Assembly (NCBI GenBank): GCA_003223875.1
Contig: QHWY01000230.1
Span: 1-59,035, forward strand
Length of the DNA: 59,035 nt
Direction of reading: 5' to 3'
Source: Acidobacteriota bacterium
GTDB lineage: Bacteria > Acidobacteriota > Terriglobia > 20CM-2-55-15
Shown piece after piece: positions 6,807 through 15,323 of the stretch. The position numbers and the translations under genes were made by a program. The first letter of the stretch is position 1. Every line of letters starts with the position of its first letter. The notes under the pieces were generated by a model. The model was not told where the DNA came from. It saw nothing but the letters and a program-made list of their open reading frames with translations, and did not search any database.

Positions 6807-9481
6807 GCCTGATGCGCGCGACGCGTCTCCATATCCAGCAAAACGATCACAACACCATCGATTTTATTGTCGATGGTACGATACGGTCTTATCCTCATCG
6901 AATACCATCTTCCGTCGTGATCTTCCACGCGGAATTCTTGAATTTCCAGAGAATCGATCACGCGCTGTACGGCCTGCTTCAAGTCCGGTGTTTTGACATT
7001 GGCTTTGATATCCGTAATCGGACGCCCGATATCGCCTGGAATGAGATTCATGACCTTTTCGGCCATCGGCGTAAAGCGCCGAATCCGAAGATCATTGCCG
7101 AGCATGATAATCGGTATATTGACGCTGCTCAGCAAATTACTGAGATCGCTGTTGACCTTCGAGAGTTCGTCGTTGCGGTTTTGCAATTCTTCATTAACCG
7201 TGGTCAGTTCTTCATTGGTAGACTGAAGCTCTTCCTTCGCCGTTTCCAGTTCTTCGTTGATACTCTGCAGCTCTTCGTTGCTTGATTGGATTTCTTCATT
7301 GGCCGAGCGCAACTCTTCGTTGGTGGTCCTCTGCTCCTCGATGATCGACTGGAGATACTCGCGAGTCGCCTCCAGCTCTTCCCTCAAACGTTTGGTGTCC
7401 ACGTCCAAAGAAGACGATTGTTTTTTTTCGATCTGTTTCTCCGGGATTTTCTTCTTGTCCTTCTTCGAGACTTCGATGGCCGGACGGTTTGCCTCTTCAA
7501 AGACCAGCAAGTAATAACGCTCTCCGTCCGGAAGGTCCTTGACCGGAGTGATTTCGAAATTGACGGTTTTCAAAGTACCTTCGTGCTCGATCAGCACCCC
7601 GTCTTTACGAACCGTGCGGTTCCGTTTTGCTTTCTGAAAAGCGACGCGCAGTTCCAGATGCAGTCCGGTCTTGACCATTCTGAGCAAATTCAGGCTCGCA
7701 TCCCCTGGAAGCGGATCGAGAAAAGGCCCCGTTTGGCCGATGAATTGGACAATCTCGAGGTGTTCGTTCACGATGACGCTGGCCGGAGAATAGCGATACA
7801 AGAGCATCTGCTCCCCGACTTTCAGCAGATCCGGGCTCTTTGCACCATCCGAGGGTGTTCGATGATCGTGTTCCGCATGAAACCGCGGCATGAAATCCAA
7901 TGCGATATGGCCGTGAATGCTCTTTTTTGCATAAACCTTGTGCTTCTTGTCCAGCGGCTCGAAAAGGTCGGCGAAACCTCCAACAGTTTCAGCCGAGCCC
8001 AGAAACAAAATTCCACCGGGATTCAAGGCAAACTGGAATAGCGGCAGTATCTTCTTCTGCAGGACCTGCGCCATATAGATCATGACGTTGCGGCAACTGA
8101 TCAAGTCCAGCTTGGAAAAGGGCGGATCTTTAGCCAAGTCCTGCTTTGCAAACACGACCATGTCGCGAATGTTTTTGTTGATCTGATAACCTCCCTCGAC
8201 CTTTCCAAAAAACCGTCGTAATCGGGCGGAATTGACGTCCATCGCAATGCTTTCCGGATAAATACCCACACGCGCCTTGTTGATAATGCCGTCGCTGAGA
8301 TCGGTCGCAAAAATCTGCATCTGAAAATTGGACGTTTTTTCATCACCCAGGAACTCCAGAAGTGCAATTGCAAGCGAATAGGCCTCCTCACCTGTCGAGC
8401 ATCCGGGCACCCAAAAGCGGATTGGAACGTGTGGAGGCTTGTTTCCGAGGATGCGTGGAAAAGCAATGCTCTTCAGGCTCTCGAAACAATCCGGATCGCG
8501 AAAGAAACTCGTTACATTGATGAGGATGTCATTGAATAGAGCTTCGACTTCGTCTCTATGGTTGCGCAGAAATTGTAAGTAACCTTCGAGACTGTCGATC
8601 TTCTGCAGAAACATCCGCCGCGAAATTCGGCGCTTGATGGTTCCTGGCTTGTAATGGCTAAAGTCGACCCGGCTGAAATTTCGGAGCACAAGAAAAATTT
8701 TATTCAGCGTTTCATCCGCGGTTATGGGCGTTTCGGCGTCCGGCTTATCGTCCGAGCCAAAGAGCTGAACGTGGGTTCCGATTCGTTTCAATTCGGACGC
8801 GATACCTTCCGGCGCCAGGACGAAATCCACATTTCCCGCTGCAACCGCGCTGCGAGGCATGGCGCTGTACTTGGCCGACTCCTCATCTTGCGCGAGCGTG
8901 ACACCCCCCATGGCTTTGATCGCTTGTAATCCGAGAGTGCCGTCGGAAGCTGTTCCCGAAAGGATAACGCCGACGGCGCGGCTTTGGTAGTCGCTGGCCA
9001 AGGACCGGAAGAACCAATCGATCGGCATCCGAAAGCCTCGATCAGCCCGTAATGGCGATAAATGAAGCAGGCCGTCGGAGATCGACATGTCCGCATCTGG
9101 TGGGATGACATAAACGTGATTCGCTTCGACACGCCTGCCGTCGGTAACTTCAATCACGGGCATTTTGGTCGCTTTGGCCAACAACTGTGAAAGCATGCTC
9201 TCGTGTTTCGGAGCAAGATGCTGAACCAGAACGAAGGCCAACCCCGTATCGCGAGGCACCGCCCGCAGCAGTTGCTCAAATGCTTCAAGTCCTCCAGCCG
9301 ATGCGCCAACGCCGACAACCGAGAGCGGACGATCGCTATTGGACGGCTTCTGTTTCGAGGACACCTTCCCCAGCCGCTGGTTCGCGATCTTCGGCTCCTT
9401 CGTCATAAGGCGAGCCGGTTGTCTGTTACTGTTGTCTTTGGAATGCCGTGAGGATGGCCGCTTCCCTTTCTTCGCCATCAA
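6803..9481 (-). CDS. CheB/CheR fusion protein with coiled coil and PAS domain
   Basis: An 892-residue multidomain signalling protein. After a basic N-terminal tail, residues about 55-235 are a CheB methylesterase domain (VGVGASAGG, SGTASDGTLG). Residues about 260-510 are a CheR methyltransferase domain (NVTSFFRDPDCF, WVPGCSTGEEAYSLA). Residues about 680-780 are a long Glu-rich coiled coil with repeated NEELQS-type heptads. The end is a PAS domain. There is no receiver domain, unlike chemotaxis CheB. It is the first gene of a coupled CheBR / kinase / regulator operon, and no chemoreceptor or CheA is seen nearby, so a non-motility sensory role is likely (inferred). Confidence 0.93.
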   Translation of the reverse strand: MMAKKGKRPSSRHSKDNSNRQPARLMTKEPKIANQRLGKVSSKQKPSNSDRPLSVVGVGASAGGLEAFEQLLRAVPRDTGLAFVLVQHLAPKHESMLSQLLAKATKMPVIEVTDGRRVEANHVYVIPPDADMSISDGLLHLSPLRADRGFRMPIDWFFRSLASDYQSRAVGVILSGTASDGTLGLQAIKAMGGVTLAQDEESAKYSAMPRSAVAAGNVDFVLAPEGIASELKRIGTHVQLFGSDDKPDAETPITADETLNKIFLVLRNFSRVDFSHYKPGTIKRRISRRMFLQKIDSLEGYLQFLRNHRDEVEALFNDILINVTSFFRDPDCFESLKSIAFPRILGNKPPHVPIRFWVPGCSTGEEAYSLAIALLEFLGDEKTSNFQMQIFATDLSDGIINKARVGIYPESIAMDVNSARLRRFFGKVEGGYQINKNIRDMVVFAKQDLAKDPPFSKLDLISCRNVMIYMAQVLQKKILPLFQFALNPGGILFLGSAETVGGFADLFEPLDKKHKVYAKKSIHGHIALDFMPRFHAEHDHRTPSDGAKSPDLLKVGEQMLLYRYSPASVIVNEHLEIVQFIGQTGPFLDPLPGDASLNLLRMVKTGLHLELRVAFQKAKRNRTVRKDGVLIEHEGTLKTVNFEITPVKDLPDGERYYLLVFEEANRPAIEVSKKDKKKIPEKQIEKKQSSSLDVDTKRLREELEATREYLQSIIEEQRTTNEELRSANEEIQSSNEELQSINEELETAKEELQSTNEELTTVNEELQNRNDELSKVNSDLSNLLSSVNIPIIMLGNDLRIRRFTPMAEKVMNLIPGDIGRPITDIKANVKTPDLKQAVQRVIDSLEIQEFRVEDHDGRWYSMRIRPYRTIDNKIDGVVIVLLDMETRRAHQA

Positions 9482-9540
9482 TACCTCCGGAGCCGAGAGC
9501 GGCTATTATCCTCCGATCGGAGGGATTCATCCTGTTTTTT

Positions 9541-9701
9541 CTTCCGACAGGCTTGCACAAAAAGTGCATGAGGGCGGGCTCTCCCGCTGCAGCGGCGGTC
9601 TATGACCGCCGACAATGCAGCAATTTGCGAGATCGCCGGCGGTCATAGACCGCCGCTTCTATGTGGCCATTCTCGACTTTCTGTGCAAAGCTCTTCCGAC
9701 A
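9541..9701. mobile_element. MITE copy B with perfect 9-bp target duplication
   Basis: The element spans 9550-9692. It starts GGCTTGCACAAAAAG and ends CTTTCTGTGCAAAGCT. It is flanked by an identical 9-mer, CTTCCGACA, at 9541-9549 and 9693-9701. The core is the GCGGCGGTCTATGACCGCCG palindrome. It carries no ORF, so it is non-autonomous. It lies just upstream of the CheBR start. Together with the inverted repeat at 9767-9832, it fills most of the gene-free stretch 9482-9825. Confidence 0.88.
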
Positions 9702-9766
9702 GGAGAATACGCCGGATCGTTCCGGCTTGCGCTTCACGTCCTTCAGCCGTAAAGCGTGGGCTGGGA

Positions 9767-9832
9767 ATTAGCCACAAAAAGGCACAAGATTCACAACACT
9801 TTTGTGATTTTTTGCCTCTTTGTGGCTAATTC
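9767..9832. repeat. AATTAGCCACAAAAAGG inverted repeat
   Basis: A palindromic element reading AATTAGCCACAAAAAGGCAC on the left and its near-complement ending GTGGCTAATT on the right, with an inner CACAA/TTGTG pair. It forms a long AT-rich hairpin and supplies the TAG stop codon of the TPR gene at 9826. A plausible bidirectional terminator (inferred). Confidence 0.75.
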
Positions 9833-10311
9833 AAAAATCCGCGGATTCGGGCAAGCGCCTGCGCAGCGGGTGTGTAGTCTTTGTTCTCGGCTAGCGCCCT
9901 GCGATATTCGTCCTTCGCGCGAAGCCAGTCGCGCTTGGATTCATAAGCGCGGCCGAGATTCATGTGGGGGTAGCAGTAACTTTCGTAGCGTGGAGCTTGA
10001 AGAGCGCGTTCGAGCCATGGAATGGCTTCGTCGACTTGCCCCTTCATCATGAGATACGATCCGATATCGTTATAGGGATTTCCAAAACTCGGATCGACAT
10101 CGATCGCCTTGAGACACTCGGCAATCGCGTCGTCGATACGGCCCATCCAACTGTATGTCCATCCCAGAAACGTGTGCGCCTCGGCTGTCGGATAAGCTTC
10201 GATCGATTTCTTGTAGAGTTCGACGGCTTCGTCCAGCTCTTTTTTCATCTGGTGTTGGTATGCTTCTTGAAAAAGCCGGATCGCGCGTTCCTGGCGTGTT
10301 TCTTCAGCCAT
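9826..10311 (-). CDS. Tetratricopeptide-repeat protein
   Basis: A 161-residue all-helical protein with about three to four TPR units, for example AEAHTFLGWTYSWMGRIDDA, then NPYNDIGSYLMMKGQVDEA, then a third around PHMNLGRAYESKRDW. There is no signal peptide. TPR proteins act as protein-binding scaffolds, and no partner can be named here. It starts 3 bases after the MqnD-like stop, so the two are co-transcribed. Its stop codon is inside an intergenic repeat. Confidence 0.85.
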   Translation of the reverse strand: MAEETRQERAIRLFQEAYQHQMKKELDEAVELYKKSIEAYPTAEAHTFLGWTYSWMGRIDDAIAECLKAIDVDPSFGNPYNDIGSYLMMKGQVDEAIPWLERALQAPRYESYCYPHMNLGRAYESKRDWLRAKDEYRRALAENKDYTPAAQALARIRGFLN

Positions 10312-10314
10312 GGA

Positions 10315-11145
10315 TTAAATAAATTCCAATGCGACACGGTCGGGAATGATCTTTTTCTTGTAGGCTTCCTGAAAGAGCCTGCGAACTGCCTGCCTTCCTT
10401 CGCTGCCGTAATCGAGTGTCAATTCGTTTACGTACATCCCGATAAACCGGTCTACACGCTGCGTGTCGAGGCCACGGGAAAATTGAATCGCGTAGGCCAT
10501 CGCCTCTTCCCGGTGATCAAGAGCATATTGAATGCTGTTCCGGATGTCTTGCGCGACACGCTCCATGAGCTTTTGTCCGAGATCGCGCCTGATGATATTG
10601 CCACCCAGCGGAAGCGGCAATCCGGTTTGTTTGAGCCACCATTGCCCAAGATCGACAACTTTATGCAGACCTAACTCCCTGTATGTAAGCTGGCCTTCGT
10701 GAATCAGAACTCCGGCATCGTAATTCCCTTTCTGGACCTCATCGAGGATTCGGTCGAAAGGCACGACCTTGTACTGAACGTCCGGCTCGAACAAGCGAAG
10801 CGTCAGAAACGCAGACGTCAAAGTGCCCGGAACCGCGACGACGTTGGTCGCAAGACTTTTCGCGCGTATCGGCTTTCCGGATACGACAATCGGACCGTAA
10901 TTCCTTCCCATACTCGCGCCGCAAGACAGCAGCGCGTATTGATCGGCCATGTACGCATAAGCGTGGAAGGAGATGGCTGAAACTTCGTACTCGCCCTTCA
11001 TGGCCTTCTTGTTCAACGTCTCGATATCGCTGAGCGTGTGAACATAGTTCAACTCTCGAGTATCGATTTTCCGCGTCGCCAGCGCGTAAAACATAAAGGC
11101 GTCGTCCGAATCCGGACTGTGTGCGACATGAATGTCCTTTTTCAT
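10315..11145 (-). CDS. MqnD/MqnA-family menaquinone (futalosine pathway) enzyme
   Basis: A 276-residue periplasmic-binding-protein-fold enzyme. The N-terminus HVAHSPDSDDAFMFYAL matches the SPxxDDxF signature of the MqnA/MqnD family. MqnD makes 1,4-dihydroxy-6-naphthoate from cyclic dehypoxanthinyl futalosine. Other recognisable parts are the GxxLT segment (AVPGTLTSAFLTL) and a mid-protein IHEGQLTY motif, both expected in MqnD. The start is ATG at 11145, because the 11 preceding codons run into a repeat. It is followed closely by the TPR gene. MqnD is preferred over MqnA, but a related substrate-binding protein cannot be excluded. Confidence 0.72.
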   Translation of the reverse strand: MKKDIHVAHSPDSDDAFMFYALATRKIDTRELNYVHTLSDIETLNKKAMKGEYEVSAISFHAYAYMADQYALLSCGASMGRNYGPIVVSGKPIRAKSLATNVVAVPGTLTSAFLTLRLFEPDVQYKVVPFDRILDEVQKGNYDAGVLIHEGQLTYRELGLHKVVDLGQWWLKQTGLPLPLGGNIIRRDLGQKLMERVAQDIRNSIQYALDHREEAMAYAIQFSRGLDTQRVDRFIGMYVNELTLDYGSEGRQAVRRLFQEAYKKKIIPDRVALEFI

Positions 11146-11166
11146 AGCGTCCAAGAATAGCAAAAG

Positions 11167-11237
11167 AATTAGCCACAAAAAGGCACAAGATTCACAAAAA
11201 AGATTTGTGATTTTTTTGTGCCTCTTTGTGGCTAATT
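11167..11237. repeat. AATTAGCCACAAAAAGG inverted repeat
   Basis: Almost the same sequence as the element at 9767-9832: AATTAGCCACAAAAAGGCAC, then ATTCACAAA, then the complementary arm TTTGTGCCTCTTTGTGGCTA. It lies between panC and the MqnD-like gene and provides the TAG stop of panC at 11232. The stem is strong enough for a terminator. Confidence 0.75.
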
Positions 11238-12071
11238 TCCTACGTTGTCGATAAGACGTGTGCCACCGATCCAGACGGCAGCAGCGATTCGAACGGGGCC
11301 GGAGATCGTCGAGAGCGGTTGTATTTCGCTCGGATCGACAATCTCGACATATTCAACACGCATGAGTGGCTCGGCCCTGAGAATCGCCATCGCCGTTTCC
11401 CGAACTTTCGCGGCATCGCGCTCGCCTGACCGGATGCGGCCGGCGGCTTCCTGCAATGCATGGTAGAGGACCGGCGCAACTCTCCGCTCGGCCGGATTTA
11501 GGTACTCATTCCGCGAGCTGATCGCCAAACCGTCCGCCTCGCGAACGGTGGGCACTCCGATAATTTCAATCGGGACATTCAGATCCGCCACCATGCGCCG
11601 GATCACCGCAAGTTGTTGCATGTCCTTTTCGCCAAAATAAGCGCGGTTCGCCCGCACAATGTTGAACAACTTCAAGACGACGGTTGCAACTCCGCGGAAG
11701 TGCCCCGGGCGGAACTTACCGCAAAGGTCTTCGCTTACTCGCGTGACCTCCGCGAAGGTCAACTGCGGGGTTCGGTACATTTCGTCGACGGATGGATTGA
11801 AAACAATATCCGCACCATGCCGCCGGCATATGCCGAGATCTTTAACTAATGCCCGCGGGTACCGCTGGTAGTCTTCGTTCGGGCCGAACTGAAGCGGGTT
11901 CACAAAAATACTGACGACGACAACACCGCACTTCCGGCGCGCTGCTTCGATTAATGCTTCGTGCCCGGCGTGGAGCGCGCCCATTGTGGGAACCAGACCG
12001 ATTACTGTGCCGGATTTTCTCGCCGAGAGTAGCGCTTTTCGAACGTCGTTAACGGTCTGAACAACTTCCAT
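11232..12071 (-). CDS. panC: Pantothenate synthetase
   Basis: Condenses pantoate and beta-alanine with ATP to form pantothenate, in coenzyme A synthesis. The 279-residue length is typical. Visible family motifs include the HIGH-like VPTMGALHAGH near residue 30, FVNPLQFGPNEDYQRYPR, the FGEKDMQQL segment around residue 150 and SSRNEYLNP near residue 190. It lies directly downstream of panB. The C-terminal codons enter an intergenic repeat that supplies the stop. A tandem repeat separates it from panB. Confidence 0.96.
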   Translation of the reverse strand: MEVVQTVNDVRKALLSARKSGTVIGLVPTMGALHAGHEALIEAARRKCGVVVVSIFVNPLQFGPNEDYQRYPRALVKDLGICRRHGADIVFNPSVDEMYRTPQLTFAEVTRVSEDLCGKFRPGHFRGVATVVLKLFNIVRANRAYFGEKDMQQLAVIRRMVADLNVPIEIIGVPTVREADGLAISSRNEYLNPAERRVAPVLYHALQEAAGRIRSGERDAAKVRETAMAILRAEPLMRVEYVEIVDPSEIQPLSTISGPVRIAAAVWIGGTRLIDNVGN

Positions 12072-12148
12072 TCACTGGCTGCGCCCTTCCGGGCTTGCAC
12101 TCGCTCCGCTCGTCCATTCACTGGCTGCGCCCTTCCGGGCTTGCCGCT
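12069..12148. repeat. Tandem duplication at the panB-panC junction
   Basis: The 30-base stretch beginning CCATTCACTGGCTGCGCCCT occurs twice, starting at 12068 and 12114. Each copy contains a GCCCGGAAGGGC palindrome and a TGA-ATG junction (on the minus strand). Only the distal copy holds the panB stop and only the proximal copy holds the panC start. Ancestrally the two genes probably abutted as TGAATG. The copies are 46 bp apart, not a multiple of three. Confidence 0.65.
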
Positions 12149-12918
12149 CGTCCACGTACCTCCTCAATGTAGGCGCGCGCCGCGGAGACAATTTGTTCGG
12201 AAAGCTGCGCGTACTGCTTTGCGAACGGGGGGACGGGCCCATCGGAGAACCCGAGCATGTCGTTGATCACGAGCACCTGACCGTCGCACTGGGGACCAGC
12301 GCCAATACCGATTGTTGGCACTTTCAGACTAGCCGTTACGCGCGCAGCCAGATCCGCGGGAATGGATTCGAGGACAATCGCAAACACGCCGGCCTTCTCG
12401 AGAAGATCGGCCTCCTTCAAAAGGCGCTCTGCGGTCTCGGAGTCGCGACCTTGGGGACGAAATCCGCCCAACTGATGGACCGATTGAGGCGTCAGGCCAA
12501 GATGTCCCATAACCGGAATGCCGATATCGACCAGCCGCTTTGCCGTATCCCCGATCTGGCGTCCGCCGCCTTCGATCTTCACGGCCGCCGCCCCGCCCTC
12601 CTGAATCAACCGGCCGGCATTTCGCATGGCTTCTTCCATGTTGAGCTGGAAGGTAAGAAACGGCATGTCAGCCACGATGAGGGCCCGTTTCGCGCCTCGG
12701 CTAACGGCTCTTGTGTGATGGATCATCATGTCGAGCGTCACGGGAAGTGTGTTGTCAAAACCCAGGACAACCATCCCGACGGAATCGCCAACCAAAATGA
12801 CGTCGATACCAGCGCGGTCCAACAGCCGAGCCATGGTGTAGTCGTATGCGGTCAATACGGCGATCTTCTCGCCGCGTTCTTTCATTGCCCGGAGATCGGG
12901 CACTCGTACAGGTTTCAT
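12118..12918 (-). CDS. panB: 3-methyl-2-oxobutanoate hydroxymethyltransferase
   Basis: Transfers a hydroxymethyl group from methylene-tetrahydrofolate to ketoisovalerate, the first step to pantothenate. About 266 residues, typical for PanB. Motifs: LTAYDYTMARLLD near residue 25, VGDSVGMVVLGFDNT with the metal-binding Asp, GGAAAVKIEGG, VMGHLGLTPQSVH and TIGIGAGPQCDGQVLV. The start may be this ATG or the GTG one codon upstream. The last residues (about AASPEGRSQ) are encoded by the junction repeat and may not be native. It forms a pantothenate operon with panC. Confidence 0.96.
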   Translation of the reverse strand: MKPVRVPDLRAMKERGEKIAVLTAYDYTMARLLDRAGIDVILVGDSVGMVVLGFDNTLPVTLDMMIHHTRAVSRGAKRALIVADMPFLTFQLNMEEAMRNAGRLIQEGGAAAVKIEGGGRQIGDTAKRLVDIGIPVMGHLGLTPQSVHQLGGFRPQGRDSETAERLLKEADLLEKAGVFAIVLESIPADLAARVTASLKVPTIGIGAGPQCDGQVLVINDMLGFSDGPVPPFAKQYAQLSEQIVSAARAYIEEVRGRAASPEGRSQ

Positions 12919-12924
12919 CACCTA

Positions 12925-14034
12925 CTAGAATACACGGGTCTCGTTGGGAGAGATAAGCCTGTAATGCACCTGCCGCCACACGATCTCGGTCGAAAGCGCT
13001 GAACACACCATATTGTAGAGATACAGAAGCGCCACGAGCGGTGAACACAAGATGTAGAACCAGCCGTGATCTGGCCGCGCCAGCGGTGGCAGAACCGTTT
13101 TAACCGCTTGATAACGCACCCAGTTATTCGCGACAGACAGCGAATAGATGACCATCCAAAGAGCGGCGTGTGTGAACGGAAGGACCAGAATGGCCCCGTC
13201 AAAGATCACGTATCCGGCAAAAGCGAGGCGCCAAAGCCATCTGTGATACACGCGCGTGATAACGATCTGACGTGTGGTGAATTCGAAAAGCTCGCCCCAC
13301 GTGCACTCGCCATAGGTCGGGATCAGGCACTCCGGTACAAATACAATCTTTGTGCCCGAGCGGCTGGCGGCATTCGTGATCGCATAGTCATCGCTTAAGG
13401 CTCCGCGCCAGGCATCGAGAATGTTGAGCCGCTCGAAGGTTGCACGATGCATCGCCATTGAGCCGCCCCACGCGAAATTTCGATCGTGGTTGCCGAGGAG
13501 GCCAAGTGATGAAGCATTCCACCCCGAACGCATCAGCGTCGACAGGTGCGCACGCCTTGCGGCGTACCAGCGGTATCCGGTCGTGATGTTCGCCGCATCC
13601 AGCGGTGCTGTCAGCTTCGAAAGCCAATCGGGTGGAAAACGCGCATCGGCGTCGCAGAAAACATAGATACCGGCAGTCGCGTCGGCGTGAGTGACACCGT
13701 GCGCAAGATTGTGGACTTTTTGACCGCGATCCGTAGCCCGGCCAGCAACGACAATGTTCGTGACGCCGAGGCTGCGAAGGACCGTGTATGCAGGATCATT
13801 GCTGGATTCGACGATGAAGTGCGCCTCGTAATTGCTGTAATCCTGATCCAGAATCGAGCGGATGTTCTTCTCGAAATCCGGGTCTGTTCCTTTGCACGGG
13901 CAGAAAACAGCTACTCGCTCGCGGGTTGAGCGGGGTTTCGGCCGGAATGTGCGGATATGGCGGGCGGAACGGATGCTTTCGAGAAGTGTGAAGATGCCTT
14001 GAACAATGGCCAGGACCGCTAGAGCGATAGTCAT
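12925..14034 (-). CDS. GT21-like (ceramide glucosyltransferase family) glycosyltransferase
   Basis: A 369-residue membrane glycosyltransferase: one N-terminal membrane helix (MTIALAVLAIVQGIFTLL), a GT-A catalytic domain and two or three C-terminal membrane helices. Catalytic motifs are FCDADARFPPDW (nucleotide-sugar and metal Asp residues) and LSDDYAIT (acceptor-side Asp). A RQIVITRVYHRW stretch resembles the QxxRW motif of ceramide glucosyltransferases and HpnI. It probably glycosylates a membrane lipid at the cytoplasmic face (inferred). The ATG at 14034 is chosen because upstream codons lie in repeats. It is 6 bases upstream of panB. Confidence 0.82.
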   Translation of the reverse strand: MTIALAVLAIVQGIFTLLESIRSARHIRTFRPKPRSTRERVAVFCPCKGTDPDFEKNIRSILDQDYSNYEAHFIVESSNDPAYTVLRSLGVTNIVVAGRATDRGQKVHNLAHGVTHADATAGIYVFCDADARFPPDWLSKLTAPLDAANITTGYRWYAARRAHLSTLMRSGWNASSLGLLGNHDRNFAWGGSMAMHRATFERLNILDAWRGALSDDYAITNAASRSGTKIVFVPECLIPTYGECTWGELFEFTTRQIVITRVYHRWLWRLAFAGYVIFDGAILVLPFTHAALWMVIYSLSVANNWVRYQAVKTVLPPLARPDHGWFYILCSPLVALLYLYNMVCSALSTEIVWRQVHYRLISPNETRVF

Positions 14035-14046
14035 TGGCTTCCAATA

Positions 14047-14357
14047 TTCCCCTCCTCGCAGCCCAACTGTAGCGTGTTGCCCAAGCCGCGAAGCGGCAAC
14101 AGAACCTAGCCCAGGGCGGCAGCCCTGGGTTTGATTTCCGAGCGGACACAAGCCGCGAAGCGGCAGCAGATGCTACAAATCTGTCGCCCCTTCGGGGCTG
14201 TGACATGGACGAACACGAACCCCAGCGCTCGCGCGCTGGGCTATCTTCTCACTCGCTTCGCGGCTTGGGCAACACGCCCTGACGCCCTGGGCTACCTTTC
14301 TGTCGCCGCTTCGCGGCGAAACAATTCATTCACACCTCATAGACCTCCTCGAGGGGA
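14047..14357. repeat. Repeat cluster with 24-bp perfect terminal inverted repeats
   Basis: Perfect 24-bp inverted repeats at 14072-14095 and 14254-14277 (arm contains GTGTTGCCCAAGCCGCGAAG) enclose a series of small hairpins. These include CCCAGGGCGGCAGCCCTGGG, GCCGCGAAGCGGC, GTCGCCCCTTCGGGGC and CCAGCGCTCGCGCGCTGG. The whole is bracketed by CCCCTCCTCG and CTCGAGGGG arms, so another insertion into the GAGGAGGGG hairpin is likely. No protein is encoded. This fills the gap between the FAD oxidoreductase and the glycosyltransferase. Confidence 0.78.
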
Positions 14358-14366
14358 ATGGTGACT

Positions 14367-15323
14367 TCAATCCCACATTCGGTTCAGGAGCCGGGCGGGG
14401 CTCATACGCAGTGCAAACCCAAAGGCCAGCGGATGCGACAGCAACCGCCGAATCATCGCGCCAATCATCCTCCTCCCCGCCCACCGCCGTGTCCATTCCG
14501 TTTCGTATTCCCCCTTCATTTCCGCGTAGCTCGCACCCCGCCGGACTCCCCATGCCACGACGCGTGCTGCCAACATTCCTGTCTCGAGCGCGTGCCGCAT
14601 CCCTTCACCGCAAAATGGATCTACCATGCCGGCCGCATCACCGATCGCGATGAAGTCTCCCGGCAATCTATCGTAAGCCAGCGGTCCCGTCACCAGGCAG
14701 TCTCGCCCATCGATATACCGGCGCAGACCATCTTTCTTGACGAGGAAGCAGGAATTCGAGCGGCCGCGCTCAATCGACACCGAACCGCCGTAAGCATCAT
14801 CGAAGAACCAGAAGTTCAACACCGGACCCTGCGTCCCAGTCTCAACGTACTGAATTCCGAACTCATCCACACTCCGGCGTTTCGTAAACCGGCTCAACTT
14901 TCCCGCTGCATCGATCACAACCGAACATTCCATTCCGTTCACGTGAAACACGCGGCCACTACGCTTTACCTCGTGAACTGGGCATCCTTGTTCCACGCGA
15001 GCACCGCATGCCACCAGCGCGTCCAGTGTGCTGCGCGACACACCCAGGCCGGGCCGCTCAAACAGAATTTCGACTTCAACCGATGCAACGCGAACGCGCG
15101 CCGAGGATACCTGAACAGCTCCGGCTTTTCGAATCTCATCCGCAAGACCAAGCTGCTCGAAACAGTTGACCGCGCTCGGGGAGAGAAACCCGCCACACAC
15201 CTTTGGCCGCGGAAACCGCTCACGTTCCAACGCTATTGCATCAATGCCCATCCGCTCCAATTCCCGCACACAGGCCGCGCCCGCAAGACTTCCACCGATG
15301 ACGATCACATCGTGCATTCTCAT
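14367..15323 (-). CDS. FAD-dependent oxidoreductase, geranylgeranyl-reductase-like
   Basis: A 318-residue flavoprotein. The N-terminus VIVIGGSLAGAACVRELE is a Rossmann GxGxxG-type FAD site. RPKVCGGFLSP near residue 42 is the motif of the geranylgeranyl reductase/monooxygenase superfamily. IAIGDAAGMVDPFCGEGMRHA at about 235-255 is the second FAD motif. It is shorter than most relatives (380-400 residues). Its ATG overlaps the methyltransferase stop (ATGA), so it is translationally coupled to the ketosynthase/methyltransferase pair and probably tailors their product (inferred). Confidence 0.85.
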   Translation of the reverse strand: MRMHDVIVIGGSLAGAACVRELERMGIDAIALERERFPRPKVCGGFLSPSAVNCFEQLGLADEIRKAGAVQVSSARVRVASVEVEILFERPGLGVSRSTLDALVACGARVEQGCPVHEVKRSGRVFHVNGMECSVVIDAAGKLSRFTKRRSVDEFGIQYVETGTQGPVLNFWFFDDAYGGSVSIERGRSNSCFLVKKDGLRRYIDGRDCLVTGPLAYDRLPGDFIAIGDAAGMVDPFCGEGMRHALETGMLAARVVAWGVRRGASYAEMKGEYETEWTRRWAGRRMIGAMIRRLLSHPLAFGFALRMSPARLLNRMWD

